Part shown: positions 16,966 through 23,820 of the stretch, one piece after another
Layout: each line of letters opens with the position of its first letter
Position numbering within the stretch: the stretch's first letter is position 1
Assembly (NCBI GenBank): GCA_964635875.1
Contig: CAZWRK010000060.1
Span: 1 to 23,820 of the forward strand
Length of the DNA stretch: 23,820 nucleotides
DNA from: CAZWRK01 sp964635875
GTDB lineage: Bacteria; Pseudomonadota; Gammaproteobacteria; Burkholderiales; Aquaspirillaceae
Direction of reading: 5' to 3'
The notes under the pieces: generated by a model
The model's input: the letters and a program-made list of their open reading frames with translations, nothing else
What the model was told of the DNA's origin: nothing
Database searches by the model: none
Position numbers and translations under genes: made by a program

Positions 16966-17002
16966 AAAAAGGGACAGTCACAAAGAGGATAAAGTGCGGC
17001 GA

Positions 17003-18685
17003 TTATAGCGACTTACCCGCGCGCCAAATGGAAAAAATCAGCCATAAACTATTGAAAAACGCGACCATAAACCCGAGAAACCCAAACAACGGTAAACCAA
17101 ACAACATCGGCCCCGCGTTCACCGTCATCACAATCGACGATCCAATAATTAAGCAGCCCGTAACAATCCCCATGGTCAGACGATTCGCGCTGGTATCGAG
17201 CTGCTTCCCAAATTGATCAAGGCGCTTGAGATCCAGATCAATCCGAAATTTGCCGCGCCGCATTTCTTTGGCCAGCTTCACCACGTCTCGCGGCAAATCG
17301 CCCAAAAATCCGATCAAATCTAAAATGCCACGACCGCCGCGCTCCAATAATGCTGCAGGCTGGTAGCGATCTAAAATAATTTTGCGCACAAACGGCGTCA
17401 GATGCGACACCATTTGAAACTCGGGATCAAGCTGCCGTACCAAGCCCTCTAAGGTAATGAGCGCCTTAAATAGCATCGATAAATCGGAAGGCAGCACAAT
17501 CGAGTTGTCCCGCATCAATGTCAAAATATCATTGAGTAGCTGGCTTAAATTCAGCTCTTTGAGCTGAACTTGGTCGTATTGGAATAGAAAATCGGCAATG
17601 TCTTCAGAGAATTTCTCTTCATCAACCTGCACCGACCCCGTCCACTCAATCAAAACATCCAACACGCCGCGCTCACTATGATGGGACAGCGCCGCTAATA
17701 GGTTGGCCAATTCGTCACGGCGCGTTTTCGGCAGCCGCCCAACCATCCCAAAATCAATAAAGACCACCCGCTCTTCCGACATAAAAAACACATTGCCGGG
17801 GTGCGGATCAGCATGAAAATAGCCGTCGATCAAAATCATTTTCAGTACAGCATCCGCACAATGTGCGGCCAAGACTTTTCGATTCAGCCCAGCTTCATCC
17901 ACTAAATCCAAGCGATTGGCCGGAATACCGTCAATAAAATCTTGGACATTCATATCGGCATTGGTCAGCGCCCAATGCACATTCGGGATCAAAATATGCG
18001 GGCTTTCGCGGAAATGATTGGCAAAGCGATCCATATTGCGAGCTTCAGCCGAAAGATTAAGCTCCCGCCGCAGTGCCCGCGAAAATTGGCGAACGATTTC
18101 GGTAAACTGATAACGCCGTGCTTCGGGAAATTCTTGCTCAGCCAAAGCAGCAAGGTGTCCCAAAATACGCAGATCGGCCTCAATGACCCCAACAATGCCC
18201 GGCCGCCGCAATTTAACCGCAACGGTTTGTCCATTTTTCAACGTCGCACGATGCACTTGGGCAATCGAAGCCGACCCGACTGGAGTGAGATCAAAATCTT
18301 CAAAGCACTCATCAAGGTTTTGGCCTAATGCAGCGGACACCAAAGCAACGACATCTTCCTCGGGCAAGGTCGGCGCATTACTTTGTAATTTTTCAAATTC
18401 AGTGATCCAGTCATTTGGAAAAACATCGACACGCGTGGCTAGAATCTGCCCCAGTTTAATAAAGGTCGGGCCAAGCGCTTCCAGCGCCAAACGCGCCCGA
18501 ATGGGCGTGGGAATATGGTCCTCAGGACCAGGCAAGGGCATATGCAACCACTCACTGGCAATTTCGACTGCCCGTGGTAGCTTCAAACGTTGAACAAATT
18601 CGCCGAGACCATGACGAATTAAAATGGCACTAATTTCGCGCATACGAGAGAGGTCACGCATAGCGCCAAAGGTTTCCTTAATCAT
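17003..18685 (-). CDS. ubiB: UbiB/AarF-family kinase-like ATPase
   Basis: UbiB is an atypical kinase-like protein of the inner membrane required for ubiquinone biosynthesis; it has ATPase activity and is thought to extract or present lipid intermediates. The 560-residue protein shows the family's KxGQ motif (KLGQ, 77-80), the Ala-rich nucleotide loop (GSASIAQVH, 137-145), the invariant Lys158 in VAVK, the catalytic loop HADPHPGN (291-298) and DFG (311-313). Two C-terminal TM helices lie at about 503-523 and 528-550. The ATG at 18685 gives the normal family N-terminus. ubiE and ubiJ, often neighbours in other bacteria, are not adjacent here. It is divergent from the NlpC/P60 gene and upstream of the small lipoprotein gene. 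Confidence 0.94.
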   Translation of the reverse strand: MIKETFGAMRDLSRMREISAILIRHGLGEFVQRLKLPRAVEIASEWLHMPLPGPEDHIPTPIRARLALEALGPTFIKLGQILATRVDVFPNDWITEFEKLQSNAPTLPEEDVVALVSAALGQNLDECFEDFDLTPVGSASIAQVHRATLKNGQTVAVKLRRPGIVGVIEADLRILGHLAALAEQEFPEARRYQFTEIVRQFSRALRRELNLSAEARNMDRFANHFRESPHILIPNVHWALTNADMNVQDFIDGIPANRLDLVDEAGLNRKVLAAHCADAVLKMILIDGYFHADPHPGNVFFMSEERVVFIDFGMVGRLPKTRRDELANLLAALSHHSERGVLDVLIEWTGSVQVDEEKFSEDIADFLFQYDQVQLKELNLSQLLNDILTLMRDNSIVLPSDLSMLFKALITLEGLVRQLDPEFQMVSHLTPFVRKIILDRYQPAALLERGGRGILDLIGFLGDLPRDVVKLAKEMRRGKFRIDLDLKRLDQFGKQLDTSANRLTMGIVTGCLIIGSSIVMTVNAGPMLFGLPLFGFLGFMVAFFNSLWLIFSIWRAGKSL

Positions 18686-18737
18686 AGCGAGAGTCGAACC
18701 AGTGAGATCAGCAAGAGAAAATGCGCGGAGGATGCGC

Positions 18738-18767
18738 TTTACAGTTCTTGTACCATTCGATTACATT
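18738..18767 (+). promoter_or_regulatory. Possible promoter of the NlpC/P60 gene
   Basis: TTTACA (18738-18743) and TACATT (18762-18767) are 18 bp apart and match sigma-70 consensus at five of six and four of six positions. Transcription would start near 18774, almost on top of the start codon, so a leaderless mRNA is possible if this promoter is real. The whole divergent gap to ubiB is only about 90 bp. Confidence 0.33.
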
Positions 18768-18775
18768 CCGTGTCT

Positions 18776-19714
18776 ATGAGATTGCACCTGCGCCTATTCG
18801 TCCTCCTCTTCACCCTGTTCGGGCAGCTTGCCCATGCAGCCCCTGCCTCCGACGCCTCAGGCGGTAGCGACAGTCGCACCCGCGCTGCGGATAGCGATGG
18901 GCGCGACTTCGCCGATGAAGCGGTGATGGGTGATTTAATTCTTCAAGCCATGAGCCTCATGGGTATTGCTTACCGTTTTGGCGGAAATAGTCCCGTCAAT
19001 GGTTTCGATTGCTCAGGGTTTGTGCGCTATGTGTTCCAACGCTCTATCGGCGTCAATCTCCCTCGCACAGCCGCCGAGCAAGCACGCATGGGACGCGAAG
19101 TTGCCCGCAGCGATTTACGCCCCGGCGATATTGTCTTTTTTAACACCCGTGGTTTTTCGTACTCTCATAACGGTCTGTATATCGGCAACGGTAAGTTTGT
19201 CCATGCACCCCGCACTGGCAAAAATATCGAAGTTGGAAGCCTGAGCAGTAGCTACTGGTCTGGTCGCTTTAATGGCGGGCGGCGCATTACGCGTGGCAAC
19301 GCATTGGCGGGCAATATCGGTGAAGAAGCCACCGGTCGGCGCAAACCCGACGTCAGTGACAAAATCGCATCCAGCGCCGATCTTCCAGCCCTACGCCTCG
19401 ACAGTAAAGCGCCTGAAGTTCAAAAATTCCGCGCCGCAAATGACTCGCGCATTCGCCAAGTCATCTCGGTATCCGGCAAAAAAGACGATAACAGCACAGA
19501 TAAAAAATCATCTAAGTCCGACAAAAACAAAAAAGACGACAAATCGAAATCCGACGGCAAAAAATACCGCAAGGCCAGTGATAGCAAAAAAGCGGACCTA
19601 AACAAGCCAACCAAAAAATCGTCCAAAAAAGATAAAGAAAACAGCAGTAAGAATGACGATAAAAAGAAAAATAGCAAAAACAATAAACGCTCAAGCAAAG
19701 ATAAAAAAGACTAG
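18776..19714 (+). CDS. NlpC/P60 family endopeptidase with lysine-rich tail
   Basis: This is a predicted periplasmic peptidoglycan hydrolase of the NlpC/P60 cysteine-peptidase family, which cuts peptide cross-links or stems. In the 312-residue form the signal peptide ends after AHA21. The catalytic triad is visible: Cys79 in FDCSGF, His131 in SHNGLYIG and His143 in FVHAP. After the domain (about 50-165) and a linker comes an unusual tail of about 80 residues (232-312) made mostly of Lys, Asp, Ser and Asn. Such a tail could bind anionic wall polymers, DNA or lipid, but this is inference. A GTG at 18770 would add two residues; the ATG gives a cleaner signal peptide. No ribosome-binding site is evident. 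It is divergent from ubiB. Confidence 0.92.
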   Translation: MRLHLRLFVLLFTLFGQLAHAAPASDASGGSDSRTRAADSDGRDFADEAVMGDLILQAMSLMGIAYRFGGNSPVNGFDCSGFVRYVFQRSIGVNLPRTAAEQARMGREVARSDLRPGDIVFFNTRGFSYSHNGLYIGNGKFVHAPRTGKNIEVGSLSSSYWSGRFNGGRRITRGNALAGNIGEEATGRRKPDVSDKIASSADLPALRLDSKAPEVQKFRAANDSRIRQVISVSGKKDDNSTDKKSSKSDKNKKDDKSKSDGKKYRKASDSKKADLNKPTKKSSKKDKENSSKNDDKKKNSKNNKRSSKDKKD

Positions 19715-19723
19715 CCATTCCGT

Positions 19724-19747
19724 GGCGTTGCATTCCCTTGCAACGCC
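19724..19747 (+). repeat. Strong hairpin between the NlpC/P60 gene and the 70-residue ORF
   Basis: A perfect 9-bp stem (GGCGTTGCA / TGCAACGCC) with a 6-base loop (ttccct) lies 9 nt after the NlpC/P60 stop and 24 nt before the next ATG. No T-run follows on either strand. It may stabilise the upstream mRNA end or act as a weak terminator or roadblock between the two genes. Confidence 0.6.
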
Positions 19748-19771
19748 CCCACCTCCTCAAACGACCACACC

Positions 19772-19984
19772 ATGCCGACCACTTTCCCTATTTGGCTTGA
19801 CCGTGATGGCAAGCCCGTCTCTTGCGTTGAAAAAATCAAGGTCATGCATGAAAACCTGACCGAACTCCAACAAATGGCTCAAGATGCTTTCGAAGATGCC
19901 ATTTTAATGGGCTGTGAGCCGGGGCAAGTGAAACAGTTTCTGATTGAACAAATGCAAGCACTCGAAAACCCTTACCATGATTAG
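19772..19984 (+). CDS. Small conserved-looking protein of unknown function
   Basis: This is a 70-residue acidic, probably all-helical cytosolic protein with no signal peptide or membrane segment. The N-terminus PIWLDRDGKPVSCVEKIKVM leads into a helix with ENLTELQQMAQDAFEDAILMG, and the C-terminus ends ENPYHD. It has two Cys (18 and 48). The coherent amphipathic pattern and tight fit before lolC (12 nt) argue that it is a real gene. From memory, similar small ORFs occur in other betaproteobacteria, but I cannot confirm this here. No function is known to me. The ribosome-binding site is poor. Confidence 0.75.
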   Translation: MPTTFPIWLDRDGKPVSCVEKIKVMHENLTELQQMAQDAFEDAILMGCEPGQVKQFLIEQMQALENPYHD

Positions 19985-19996
19985 CCTCTCCTGCCC

Positions 19997-21253
19997 ATGA
20001 TCCACCTGCCTTTCGAGTCACTCATCGCGCTGCGCTACGTTCGAGCACGGCGCACCAACGGATTTATTTCCTTCATTTCTTTGGTTTCCGTCATCGGTAT
20101 CGCCTTAGGCGTCGCGGCGCTAATCGTGGTGCTTTCGGTGATGAACGGTTTTCAAAAAGAAATCCGCACCCGCATCCTTGGCGTCGCCTCTCATGCAGAA
20201 ATTGTTTCCGCTGCGCCCAATGGTCGGCTAGAAGGCTGGCAGACATTGGCCAACCAAGCCAGCCATGTACCAGGCGTGGTCGCCACCGCCCCCTTTATCA
20301 ATGCGCAAGGTCTACTCTCCACCGGCAGCAATGTCCGAGGATCGCTAATCCGTGGCATTGATCCCAGCCAAGAAGATCGCGTCGTCGATATTGGTCGGCA
20401 TATGCTCAGCGGCCAACTCTCTGATCTACAAGCCGGACAGTTTGGCATTGTGCTCGGCGTCGAGCTAGCCCGCGCACTCGGCATCGAAAAGGGTGACCGC
20501 GTCACGCTGATTACCCCGCAGGGGCAAATCACCCCCGCAGGTATGCTACCGCGCCTCAAGCAATTCACCGTGGTCGGTCTCTTTAAAGTGGGCATGTACG
20601 ACTACGACGCATCTCTTGCCATGATTCACCTCAGCGACGGCCAACGCCTGTTTAGAATGGGCGAAGATGTCAGTGGTGTTCGCCTGAAACTCGAAGACAT
20701 GCTGCATGCACCACAAGTCCGCGCTGCATTGCAACCGATTCTGCCCGCCCACGCCTACGCCACCGACTGGACCGAACAACACGCCAACTACTTCCGCGCG
20801 GTGCAAATCGAAAAGCGGATGATGTTTATTATTTTGACCCTGATTGTTGCGGTCGCCGCCTTTAACTTGGTGTCCACATTAGTCATGGTCGTCACCGACA
20901 AGCGCGCCGACATTGCGATTCTGCGCACCCTCGGCGCCTCGCCCGCCTCCATTATGAAAATTTTCATGCTGCAAGGCGCGCTCTCCGGCATCTTGGGTAC
21001 TGTTTCTGGCGTCGCCGCCGGCGTATTCTTGGCCATCAATTTAGACGTGATTGTTCCCGCGATCGAGCGTCTGATCGGCACACAAATTCTGTCCTCCGAA
21101 GTGTATTTAATCGACCATCTCCCGTCGGATGTGCAATCAGCTGATGTCATTTTGATTGGTTTGATCGCCCTCGGACTTTCGTTGCTCGCGACAATTTACC
21201 CGAGCTGGCGAGCGGCACGCACCCAACCTGCGGAGGCTTTGCGCTATGAGTGA
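19997..21253 (+). CDS. lolC: Lipoprotein-releasing ABC transporter permease (LolC/LolE/LolF type)
   Basis: This is the inner-membrane permease of the Lol machine, which takes mature lipoproteins out of the inner membrane and hands them to LolA. The 418-residue protein has one TM at about 24-47, a large periplasmic domain at about 50-270, and three more TMs at about 273-300, 318-345 and 375-400, the MacB/FtsX-like layout. The segment ITPQGQITPAGMLPR followed by LKQFTVVGLF (about 175-197) resembles the LolC hook that binds LolA. The C-terminus (TIYPSWRAARTQPAEALRYE) is typical. Only one permease gene is present before lolD, so it may act as a homodimer (LolF-like) unless lolE lies elsewhere. 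The stop overlaps lolD by 8 nt, indicating coupling. Confidence 0.94.
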   Translation: MIHLPFESLIALRYVRARRTNGFISFISLVSVIGIALGVAALIVVLSVMNGFQKEIRTRILGVASHAEIVSAAPNGRLEGWQTLANQASHVPGVVATAPFINAQGLLSTGSNVRGSLIRGIDPSQEDRVVDIGRHMLSGQLSDLQAGQFGIVLGVELARALGIEKGDRVTLITPQGQITPAGMLPRLKQFTVVGLFKVGMYDYDASLAMIHLSDGQRLFRMGEDVSGVRLKLEDMLHAPQVRAALQPILPAHAYATDWTEQHANYFRAVQIEKRMMFIILTLIVAVAAFNLVSTLVMVVTDKRADIAILRTLGASPASIMKIFMLQGALSGILGTVSGVAAGVFLAINLDVIVPAIERLIGTQILSSEVYLIDHLPSDVQSADVILIGLIALGLSLLATIYPSWRAARTQPAEALRYE

Positions 21254-21956
21254 AATCATTTTAAAAGCACACGGTCTAGGCAAAACCTATCGCGAAGGCG
21301 CGCAGTCACTCGAAGTCTTGCGCGATGTAAACCTCACGGTAAAAGCGGGCGAGCGGCTAGCGATTGTCGGCGCATCCGGCTCGGGAAAAAGCACTTTATT
21401 GCACTTACTAGGGGGCTTAGACCATGCCAGCAGCGGCCATGTTGAGCTGCTGGGTCACAACCTCGCCACCCTATCCGAAGCCGCGCGCGGCCAACTCCGC
21501 AACCAGCATCTGGGCTTTATCTACCAATTTCACCACCTGCTCCCCGAGTTCTCTGCACTTGAGAACGTCGCGATGCCTTTGCTGATTCGACGCATGCCCC
21601 GTGAGCAAGCACTAGAACAGGCTCAAGACATCCTCGAAAAAGTAGGCCTTGGGGCGCGTCTAAAACATAAACCGGGTGAATTGTCCGGAGGTGAACGACA
21701 ACGTGCGGCGGTTGCACGGGCGCTTGTCACCCGCCCTGCTTGCGTCTTAGCGGACGAACCGACCGGCAATCTTGATCGCCATACCGCGAATCAGGTGTTT
21801 GACCTCATGCTCGACCTGAACGCGACGCTCAACACCAGCTTGATTATCGTGACCCATGATCTCAGTCTTGCTGCACGCACAGCGCGTTGCTTGCAAATGA
21901 ACGACGGCTGTCTCAGCGAAAATGTGCACAGCGACACACCCACCATTCAGCATTAA
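21246..21956 (+). CDS. lolD: Lipoprotein-releasing ABC transporter ATP-binding protein
   Basis: LolD is the ATPase that powers lipoprotein release by the Lol permease. It has 236 residues, close to the family length. All ABC motifs are present: Walker A GASGSGKST (42-50), Q-loop Gln94 in IYQFHHLLPEF, signature LSGGERQR (146-153), Walker B VLADEPTGNLD (167-177) and the switch His204 in VTHD. The sequence HHLLPEFSALENVAMPLLI is characteristic of LolD within the MacB/LolD group. It overlaps the permease gene by 8 nt and is followed by mscS after 49 nt. Confidence 0.96.
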   Translation: MSEIILKAHGLGKTYREGAQSLEVLRDVNLTVKAGERLAIVGASGSGKSTLLHLLGGLDHASSGHVELLGHNLATLSEAARGQLRNQHLGFIYQFHHLLPEFSALENVAMPLLIRRMPREQALEQAQDILEKVGLGARLKHKPGELSGGERQRAAVARALVTRPACVLADEPTGNLDRHTANQVFDLMLDLNATLNTSLIIVTHDLSLAARTARCLQMNDGCLSENVHSDTPTIQH

Positions 21957-22005
21957 GCCCCACCTCATCCATGTGTGACATGCTGCACCCCTTTAGGGAG
22001 GAACT

Positions 22006-23307
22006 ATGACCACACTCACGATGCTTATCGACCAAAGCCCACGTCTTGCATCTTTTATTGAGCTGCTCGAAACCCCATTTGGATGGGTGCAGCTGGGTTT
22101 AGTGGTGACGTGGTTCTATATCGCACTCTCTATCGCACGACGGGTCTACCGGCGTTTCTTCGACCAAGCACCTGAAAATTTTGACCGGCTCGGCCCCTAT
22201 GTGCTGTTCAGAATGACCCTCCCGCTGACAGCTTCCGCGCTGTGCTTCCTGTCTGTGCTGGCGGCATGGTGGTTCAACTACCCCTATCACATTTTCTTAC
22301 TGGGCGGCAGCACGCTTTTCTGGCTAGCCATGATTCGCCTCACTGCGGCGCTCATTCGTCATGCGCTCCCACAAGGGAAGTTCGAGCGTAGTACCGAACA
22401 CTTTATGGCGATGCTGCTTTGGCTCACCTACCTCAGCTACTTACTGGGTCTGGACGAGTTCACCACCGATTGGCTGCAGTCGATTCGCTTTCACGTCGGT
22501 AAATCCGAGCTGAACTTATTAATTATTGGCAGCGGCCTGCTGTGGGCCTCGGTCATTTTGCTCGCCGCCATGTGGCTGAGTCGTGCCATTGACCGTCGTG
22601 TGATGCACCTCAGTCATTTAGATATGAGCTTGCGGATTGTGCTGTCTAAGGTCGCACGCACATTATTAATTGTGATCGCCGTGCTCATCGCCCTCCCGAT
22701 TGTCGGGATTGACCTCACCGTCCTATCTGTCTTTGGGGGCGCGCTGGGCGTCGGTTTGGGTTTTGGTCTGCAAAAAATCGCCAGCAACTATGTCTCCGGT
22801 TTTATTATTTTGATTGATCGTTCGGTGCGCATTGGCGACCGTGTCACTATTGGTGACCGAACGGGTGAGCTGACGCAAATCACTTCGCGCTATGTGGTAT
22901 TGCGCTCATCGGACGGCACCGAAGCTTTAATTCCAAATGAGAACTTAATCGCTAACACCGTGATTAATCAGTCGTATTCAAATACTGACATCTGGCAAAG
23001 CCTCACGGTTGGCGTGTCTTACCAGTCCGATTTAGAACGTGTTCAGGCCATTTTGATCGAAGCCGCACTCAGCGTTGAACGCGTTCTTAAAACACCAGCA
23101 CCCAATGCTTTCGTGACCGAGTTTGCAGATAGCAGCGTCAATTTCGTTGTGGGCTATTGGATTGGCGATCCACAAAATGGCTTGCTCTCCCCGAGGTCTG
23201 AGATCAATCTGGAAATCTGGCGGCGCTTTAAAGCAGAAGGCATCGAAATTCCTTTCCCGCAGCGCGAAGTCAAGCTCATTGGGCCGCAACCCGTACCAGA
23301 AGGATAA
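22006..23307 (+). CDS. MscS-family small-conductance mechanosensitive channel
   Basis: This is a predicted inner-membrane channel that opens under membrane tension to release solutes during osmotic downshock. The 433-residue length exceeds E. coli MscS (286) because extra N-terminal TMs precede the conserved core. TMs lie at about 27-46, 68-90, 95-118, 133-148 and 170-192, with the core TMs from about 217. The pore helix at about 240-270 has the Gly/Ala-rich pattern FGGALGVGLGFGLQKIASN and then NYVSGFIILIDR, as in MscS. A beta domain (about 272-330) and an alpha/beta C-terminal vestibule follow. A strong ribosome-binding site AGGGAGGA lies 5 nt before the ATG. The response regulator gene starts 5 nt after its stop, so the two are probably co-transcribed. 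Confidence 0.93.
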   Translation: MTTLTMLIDQSPRLASFIELLETPFGWVQLGLVVTWFYIALSIARRVYRRFFDQAPENFDRLGPYVLFRMTLPLTASALCFLSVLAAWWFNYPYHIFLLGGSTLFWLAMIRLTAALIRHALPQGKFERSTEHFMAMLLWLTYLSYLLGLDEFTTDWLQSIRFHVGKSELNLLIIGSGLLWASVILLAAMWLSRAIDRRVMHLSHLDMSLRIVLSKVARTLLIVIAVLIALPIVGIDLTVLSVFGGALGVGLGFGLQKIASNYVSGFIILIDRSVRIGDRVTIGDRTGELTQITSRYVVLRSSDGTEALIPNENLIANTVINQSYSNTDIWQSLTVGVSYQSDLERVQAILIEAALSVERVLKTPAPNAFVTEFADSSVNFVVGYWIGDPQNGLLSPRSEINLEIWRRFKAEGIEIPFPQREVKLIGPQPVPEG

Positions 23308-23312
23308 TCGCT

Positions 23313-23820
23313 ATGTCACGCCAAGTTGTTGTTGTCGATGATGATGAAGCGCTCCGCGAGGCCCTCGCATGGCTTTTAACCCATCATGGCTTTATCACCG
23401 AGACTTACCCCTCAGGAGAAAGCCTACTGGCGCTCTCCTCTGCGCAGTTTGCCCAGATTGGGTGTCTAGTCTTAGATGTTCGCCTGTCGGGTATGAGTGG
23501 CTTGGTGTTGTTTGAACAGCTTTTAGACCGCCCCGATTATTGCCCGCCGGTCTTATTTTTAACTGGACATGCCGATGTACCACTCGCGGTCACGGCACTC
23601 AAAATGGGCGCAGTCGATTTTCTCGAAAAGCCGTTTGATGACGAAAAGCTGCTGAATCATGTCCAAGACTGCTTGGCGCGTGACACCGCCGAGCGCATTC
23701 GCTTTGAGAACCGCCACGAAACCAATACCGCCTTGGCGTTGCTCACCGATCGAGAGCGAGAGGTGATGGCACTGGTGGTCGAAGGCAAGCTCAATAAACA
23801 AATTGCCGAAGCCCTCGATA
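23313..23820 (+). CDS. FixJ/NarL-type response regulator, 3' end cut by window
   Basis: This is a two-component response regulator with an N-terminal receiver domain: acidic pocket Asp9-Asp11, phospho-acceptor Asp55 in VLDVRLSG, switch Thr84 and Lys106 in EKPF. It is followed by the start of a LuxR-type helix-turn-helix (LLTDREREVMALVVEGKLNKQIAEAL, about 141-166). The receiver sequence (SGMSGL, then TGHADVPLAV and MGAVDFLEKPFDD) is characteristic of the FixJ/TtrR/TodT-like group. The reading frame is open to the window edge, with 169 full codons visible. The AAGGA ribosome-binding site overlaps the end of mscS, 8 nt before the ATG. A partner histidine kinase is not in view and may lie downstream. 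Confidence 0.92.
   Translation, partial: MSRQVVVVDDDEALREALAWLLTHHGFITETYPSGESLLALSSAQFAQIGCLVLDVRLSGMSGLVLFEQLLDRPDYCPPVLFLTGHADVPLAVTALKMGAVDFLEKPFDDEKLLNHVQDCLARDTAERIRFENRHETNTALALLTDREREVMALVVEGKLNKQIAEALD

Noticed and set aside
19473..19711. Programmed -1 frameshift at A AAA AAG in the NlpC/P60 tail
   Set aside because: At the A6G site I checked (19478-19484) the reading frame is AAA AAA G, not the slippery A AAA AAG phase.
1..23820. Mobile elements, CRISPR arrays, prophage or integrase genes
   Set aside because: No transposase, integrase, direct-repeat array or att-like duplication was seen; the tRNA genes at the left end have no integrase beside them in the window.

Overview
The window looks like ordinary chromosome of a Gram-negative betaproteobacterium. 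The support is an outer-membrane lipoprotein export system (Lol), a class I PHA synthase with a thiolase, UbiB, and an accA-tilS gene pair of the kind known in Neisseriales (Neisseria/Chromobacterium relatives). A more exact placement, for example near Chitinibacteraceae or Chromobacteriaceae, is only a guess. I see no phage, transposon, integron, CRISPR or plasmid signature. No gap between genes is longer than about 265 bp.

Layout. At 1-120 two tRNA genes lie on the minus strand: tRNA-Asp, cut by the window edge, and tRNA-Val. Pointing away from them are accA (acetyl-CoA carboxylase alpha subunit) and tilS (tRNA-Ile lysidine synthetase), whose reading frames overlap. A large membrane diguanylate cyclase (CHASE-PAS-GAF-PAS-GGEEF) faces tilS. 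From 5761 come uvrB (excision repair) and an AEC-family permease. Then phaC and phaA form a polyhydroxyalkanoate block that ends in a clear intrinsic terminator. Convergent to it is the minus-strand pair thiE-thiD (thiamine synthesis). From 13777 come a chemotaxis receptor and an unrecognised membrane-anchored protein that resembles an M23/LytM domain without catalytic residues. A small lipoprotein and ubiB lie on the minus strand. Divergent from ubiB are an NlpC/P60 peptidase with a lysine-rich tail, a 70-residue protein of unknown function, lolC-lolD (lipoprotein release), an MscS-type channel, and a FixJ-like response regulator cut by the right edge.

How the genes fit together. Three themes recur. 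The first is carbon storage and acyl metabolism: AccA makes malonyl-CoA, while PhaA and PhaC draw acetyl-CoA and 3-hydroxyacyl-CoA into polymer; no phaB is present here. The second is the cell envelope: LolCD, a lipoprotein, an NlpC/P60 hydrolase, a degenerate LytM-like protein and MscS. The third is environmental sensing: a c-di-GMP cyclase, a chemoreceptor and a response regulator. Most of this is well known. The parts least explained by known families are the degenerate LytM-like protein (15512-16711), the lysine-rich tail of the NlpC/P60 protein, the 70-residue protein before lolC, and several strong hairpins between genes that lack a T-tract. I do not see a convincing wholly new system.
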